64,000 nt of DNA from Pseudomonadota bacterium (GTDB lineage: Bacteria; Pseudomonadota; Gammaproteobacteria; Burkholderiales; Thiobacteraceae): NCBI GenBank assembly GCA_021812385.1, contig JAKANO010000016.1, positions 1 through 64,000 of the forward strand, read 5' to 3'. The first letter of the stretch is position 1. Each line of letters begins with the position of its first letter. Under the pieces are notes generated by a model that saw nothing but the letters and a program-made list of their open reading frames with translations, searched no databases and was not told where the DNA came from. A program made the position numbers and the translations under genes. This document shows positions 60,963 to 64,000 of this stretch, piece after piece.

Positions 60963-61346
60963 ATGAACAATGCGATGAAAATTGCCTGGATGCTGGCTAT
61001 TCTGCTGTTGCTGGGCGCGCAGGCGCAAGCCGGGGTCAGTGGGCGCATCGTATTAGGCGCGCAGCCGGTGGCGGGTTTTCAATACTATGCGGGCAAGCGC
61101 GTTTGGGGCGAGCTCAAAGTAGGGGATGCGCTGGCGCTGATCCGCGAGACGGATAATGCTTACGATGCCAATGCAATTCGCATCGAATGGCACGGTGAAA
61201 AACTCGGCTATGTGCCGCGCGCCGGCAACGAAGACCTCGTCAAGTTATTGGACAAGGGCTTGAAGGTATCCGGGCGCATCATTAATTTACACGACGGCCG
61301 CAGTCATTGGCAGCGCATCTTGTTCGAGGTGCTGCTGGAAGAATAA
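60963..61346 (+). CDS. small HIRAN-domain protein with signal-peptide-like N-terminus
   Basis: From ATG 60963 the 127-residue protein has a hydrophobic leader (AWMLAILLLLGAQAQA) and then a HIRAN domain: VAGFQYYAGKRVWGELKVGD, LIRETDNAYDANAIRIEWHGEKLGYVPR (in part), AGNEDLVKLLDKG. HIRAN domains bind DNA ends or stalled forks in helicases such as HLTF, but many bacteria have small stand-alone ones. Here it follows an XPD-like helicase gene. The leader suggests export, which conflicts with a DNA role. ATG 60975 is an alternative start. Confidence 0.8.
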   Translation: MNNAMKIAWMLAILLLLGAQAQAGVSGRIVLGAQPVAGFQYYAGKRVWGELKVGDALALIRETDNAYDANAIRIEWHGEKLGYVPRAGNEDLVKLLDKGLKVSGRIINLHDGRSHWQRILFEVLLEE

Positions 61347-61381
61347 GACTTGCTCTGAACCGTGGGGCGCGCTTGGTTTAC

Positions 61382-61446
61382 TTGTAGGGGCGAGGCATGC
61401 CTCGACCGTTAATCAAAAGCGGGTCGGGCATGCCCGACCCCTACAA
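61382..61446. repeat. GTAGGGG...CCCCTAC inverted repeat R7
   Basis: TTGTAGGGG (61382-61390) and CCCCTACAA (61438-61446) close an inverted repeat. Each arm also contains its own palindrome (GAGGCATGCCTC and GTCGGGCATGCCCGAC). It lies between the convergent HIRAN and hsp20 genes and resembles a dispersed palindromic element. Confidence 0.75.
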
Positions 61447-61486
61447 CTGACTAATTCAGCGCTTCTGCGGTTCGAAAATTAAGCTA

Positions 61487-61930
61487 TTACTGAATCGACA
61501 GCGTCTTGCCGGCGGTGGTGGCTTTTTTCGGCAAGGTCAGTTCCAGCACGCCATCGTTGTACTTGGCCTCGGCCTTGGTTTCATCCACGTCCTGGCTCAG
61601 CGTAAAGCTGCGCGCCACGGTGCCGTGATAGCGTTCCGAACGTAGCACCTTATCGCCTTCTTTTTCTTCCTTCTCGACTTTTTTCTCGGCGCTGATCGAG
61701 ACTTGGTTGCCTTCGATGGTGACATGAATGTCTTCCTTCTTCACGCCTGGAATGTCGGCATGCACGGTATAGGTGCCGTCATTCTCTTTCACATCCATCT
61801 TGATCTGCATCGCTTGTTGGCCCTCGAAGGCCACGGGACGCACGAAGAAGCCCTTCAACAAGTCGTCGATATCGGCGAATGGATCGGTGCGCGCAACGCT
61901 GAATGGGTCGTATCGGGTAATGTTAAACAT
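61487..61930 (-). CDS. Hsp20-family small heat shock protein
   Basis: The protein (147 residues) is an ATP-independent holdase chaperone with a full alpha-crystallin domain (about 40-140): IKMDVKENDGTYTVHADIPG, VTIEGNQVSISAEKK, the RSERYHGTVARSFTL strand and the GVLELTLPKK motif. The C-terminal IXI-like anchor is weak (TLSIQ). GGAG lies 9 nt before the ATG. Upstream there is a sigma32-like promoter and a hairpin with a T-run in the leader. Confidence 0.94.
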   Translation of the reverse strand: MFNITRYDPFSVARTDPFADIDDLLKGFFVRPVAFEGQQAMQIKMDVKENDGTYTVHADIPGVKKEDIHVTIEGNQVSISAEKKVEKEEKEGDKVLRSERYHGTVARSFTLSQDVDETKAEAKYNDGVLELTLPKKATTAGKTLSIQ

Positions 61931-61963
61931 GATTTTTCTCCATAACGAATCGGCTGGTTGGTT

Positions 61964-61991
61964 AAAAAATCACAGCTGCCAGTGCAGCTGT
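61964..61991 (-). promoter_or_regulatory. hairpin with T-run in the hsp20 leader
   Basis: On the minus strand ACAGCTGC and GCAGCTGT (61972-61991) form a perfect 8-bp stem with a 4-nt loop, followed by GATTTTTT. It lies 34 bp before the hsp20 start, right at the expected 5' end of the transcript. It looks like an intrinsic terminator in the leader. Confidence 0.6.
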
Positions 61992-61999
61992 CACTCTTC

Positions 62000-62026
62000 A
62001 TATTAGGTCACGAAAAATGATTTCAA
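62000..62026 (-). promoter_or_regulatory. candidate sigma32 promoter of hsp20
   Basis: On the minus strand TTGAAA (62021-62026) is followed after 13 bp by CCTAATAT (62000-62007), close to the sigma32 consensus CTTGAAA-N13-CCCATNT. It is 70 bp ahead of hsp20. Confidence 0.5.
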
Positions 62027-62150
62027 TACCCGATATCTGGCGTTCCAACACGCTTGGCGCATAAAGTATTTCGAAATAATGACGTAAATTCAACTGATCA
62101 ACGCTGTTTGTGTAATATCCAGTAACTAAATGATTATTAAGTAAACTTAA

Positions 62151-63554
62151 ATGACTCGATCGACCATCATGGATCAAGAATTTTCCCTGACACAGTTTGT
62201 GTCCCAGCCCGATATTGCGGCGGAACAGGAAATGCCGGCGAGTATCGGCCGCTACCAAATCGTCGCTGCGCTGGGCAGCGGCAATATGGGCACGGTTTAT
62301 CATGCGCTCGATTCCTTGATTGGTCGCGCGGTTGCGCTCAAGGTGATCGACCGCGAACGGCTGTGCAATCCGGACATGGCATTTGACGACATATTTCGCG
62401 CCGAGGTGCAGGCGATCGGCTGCTTGGATCATCCGAATATCGTGACCATCTACGATGCCGAGCTGGGCAGCAGCAAGGCTTACTTCGCGATGGAATACAT
62501 CAAGGGGCAGACGCTCAAGGAATTGCTGGACGCCGGCATCAAACTGCCGATCGACCGCATACGTGAGATCATCCAGCAGGCGGCCGAGGGCCTGCACCAC
62601 GCACACCAGAATTGTATCGTGCATCGTGACATCAAACCGGCCAACATCATGCTGGCCCTGAACGGCAGCGTGAAGATCATGGATTTCGGCATCGCCATCA
62701 GCGGCGCGCCGGGCGTGTCCCAGAGCAGCGCCCAGAACAAGGTATTAGCTGGCACGCCGTACTACATGGCGCCGGAACAATTTATCGGCGGCACCCTGGA
62801 TCAGCGTGTCGATATCTACGCCTTGGGCGCAGTGCTGTATGAACTGCTCACTGGCACGCGGGTATTCAAGGCCAGCAGCATCGATGCGCTGCGCGAAAAA
62901 ATTATCGCGCAAGAACCTACTCCGCCATCCAAGCTGAACAACAACCTCAACCGAAACTTTGATCACATCATTGCGCGTGCGCTGCACAAATCGCCGGAGG
63001 CGCGCTATCAAAGCGTGCGTGAACTGGCGCTGGATGTCATGCAGGCCGGCAAGTCGGAACTCAACTGGAGCAAGACCGCAAACATGCCCAATGCCCTTCC
63101 GGTCGGCAACATGCTGGCGCGGCTGAAAAAAACCGTGTGGCTGTTCAACGGGCTGCGCACCGACGAGATCGTCGAATTTTTGCAGCAGGCGGATAAAACC
63201 GTTGCTTTTCCTGGCCAGCAAATCATCCGCGAAGGCCGCCCCGGCGAGTTCGTGTATATCCTGCTGTCGGGTCACGTCAAAGTGATCAAGCAAGCCACCG
63301 GCAACTGCAAAGAACACATCCTTGCCACCCTGGAACCGGGACAATCTTTTGGGGAGATGTCGCTGGTCGAGCAAAGTCCATGTTCTGCCTCGGTGTGCGC
63401 ATTGGAAGAGTGCACCTTGCTGCGCGTCAGCCAGGCCGACTTCTGGAAAATGCCGGCGGTGAGCGCCAAGCTCTACAAAAATATCGCAGCGCTGCTATCG
63501 TCGCGCCTGCGGCATAGCAATGAATTGCTGTCGATTGCTATGCGGCACGAGTGA
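62151..63554 (+). CDS. Ser/Thr protein kinase fused to a cyclic-nucleotide-binding-like domain
   Basis: The 467-residue protein has an N-terminal Hanks-type kinase (about 34-300): P-loop LGSGNMGTVY, Lys64 in VALKV, HRDIKPANIM (Asp160), DFG at 178-180, and GTPYYMAPEQ. A linker follows, then a cNMP-binding (CRP-type) fold at about 345-450 with PGQQIIREGRPGEFVYILLSGHVKVI (in part) and FGEMSLVEQSPCSASV. The arginine that holds the cNMP phosphate in typical members is Cys here, so ligand binding may be lost or changed. No transmembrane segment is seen. It is divergent from hsp20. Confidence 0.9.
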   Translation: MTRSTIMDQEFSLTQFVSQPDIAAEQEMPASIGRYQIVAALGSGNMGTVYHALDSLIGRAVALKVIDRERLCNPDMAFDDIFRAEVQAIGCLDHPNIVTIYDAELGSSKAYFAMEYIKGQTLKELLDAGIKLPIDRIREIIQQAAEGLHHAHQNCIVHRDIKPANIMLALNGSVKIMDFGIAISGAPGVSQSSAQNKVLAGTPYYMAPEQFIGGTLDQRVDIYALGAVLYELLTGTRVFKASSIDALREKIIAQEPTPPSKLNNNLNRNFDHIIARALHKSPEARYQSVRELALDVMQAGKSELNWSKTANMPNALPVGNMLARLKKTVWLFNGLRTDEIVEFLQQADKTVAFPGQQIIREGRPGEFVYILLSGHVKVIKQATGNCKEHILATLEPGQSFGEMSLVEQSPCSASVCALEECTLLRVSQADFWKMPAVSAKLYKNIAALLSSRLRHSNELLSIAMRHE

Positions 63555-63835
63555 GGCGACAGGCTTTAGTCCGCGTGAGCTGTGTCTACTCCGCATTCAA
63601 GAGTATCGCGACACTGTAACGCCGGCATCCTGCCGGAAACCACCCCCGATGAGATCAGCAGGGTAGGGCACAGAGCAAGGCCTGGCATCCCACGTGCCAC
63701 ACTCGATTAAGCGTCCTTGACGTTGGCATATGCGCACGGTATTCTCCCGCAAGCCGTCAAATTACAAACAAGCAATAGACGGAACGTTGACTTGTCGTAG
63801 CGCCATCGGCGCTGCCGCCACCAAAGGAAAAATTC
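63555..63835. other. intergenic region with small hairpins
   Basis: No gene is visible. It contains CCGGCATCCTGCCGG (a 6-bp stem around 63624) and AGCGCC-ATC-GGCGCT (63799-63813) about 20 bp before the next start. Either could end the kinase transcript, but neither has a T-run. Confidence 0.5.
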
Positions 63836-64000
63836 ATGCGGGTTCTTGCTGCGGCGTTGCGCGCCTTGTTGGGTGCTTTAATTTCGTTTAATGTGCAGGC
63901 GGTTGAGCAGCCTGTTACGCAATATCAACGGCCATTTAACCAGTGTTATAACTCTTCTGCTACTAACTGGGGCACAGTAAATCAGGTTGTTGCTGAATTT
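63836..64000 (+). CDS. N-terminal part of a secreted protein, cut by the window end
   Basis: ATG 63836 follows AAAGGA and opens a frame that runs uninterrupted to the window edge (55 codons). It encodes a signal peptide (AALRALLGALISFNVQA) and a mature start EQPVTQYQRPFNQCYN. Too little is present to name a family. Confidence 0.7.
   Translation, partial: MRVLAAALRALLGALISFNVQAVEQPVTQYQRPFNQCYNSSATNWGTVNQVVAEF

Noticed and set aside
61972-61991. CIRCE/HrcA operator ahead of hsp20
   Set aside because: The inverted repeat ACAGCTGC/GCAGCTGT has a 4-nt loop and does not match TTAGCACTC-N9-GAGTGCTAA.

Overview
The window is chromosomal DNA from a betaproteobacterium. The gene orders 5S rRNA / rimP-nusA-infB-rbfA-truB-rpsO-pnp, smpB / ratA-rnfH / guaB-guaA, and tpiA-secG-tRNA-Leu-nuoA-N are typical of that class, and the proteins read as ordinary betaproteobacterial versions. 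A CbbY-type phosphatase and a SoxXA-binding-like lipoprotein hint at a chemolithotrophic or autotrophic lineage (Nitrosomonadales such as Gallionellaceae or Sulfuricellaceae). That placement is an inference and was not tested by any search.

Layout. 1-8.7 kb: the end of an rRNA operon, then the translation and RNA-metabolism operon with a rimP leader attenuator, ending in rpsO and pnp. 8.7-13.2 kb: dksA with a conserved partner gene, a CbbY-like phosphatase, folD, a tRNA-Pro/Arg/His cluster, smpB, and the divergent ratA-rnfH pair. 13.2-24.7 kb: two small exported proteins, guaB-guaA, phosphomannomutase/phosphoglucomutase, a YheT hydrolase, an NTF2-fold protein, hemN, two small unknown genes, waaF, a zinc-finger protein and ilvE. 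24.9-28.7 kb: pstSCAB (minus strand) behind a Pho box. 28.9-44.8 kb: tpiA, secG, tRNA-Leu and a complete 14-gene complex I operon, nuoA-N. 45-64 kb is more accessory: an exported CHAP amidase, an odd lipoprotein, a potassium module (short KdpD, KdpE, Kup), a large hybrid histidine kinase, two cell-envelope proteins, a DUF6781-UbiB-like kinase-secretin-domain operon, an XPD-like iron-sulfur helicase followed by a HIRAN-domain protein, Hsp20, and a Ser/Thr kinase fused to a cyclic-nucleotide-binding fold. The right end cuts a gene for a secreted protein.

The most interesting region is 46.4-50.9 kb. A KdpE-like operator lies just ahead of a KdpD lacking the N-terminal KdpD/USP sensor part. This is followed by KdpE and then, instead of kdpFABC, the single-component K+ transporter Kup. 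The module is bracketed by direct copies of the 3' end of the neighbouring hybrid-kinase gene: a decayed copy on the left and the intact gene on the right. This suggests insertion with duplication.

A second theme is a family of six intergenic inverted repeats built from tandem 8-9 nt units of three sequence types. Two lie inside the nuo operon, and the two best-paired copies flank the helicase gene.
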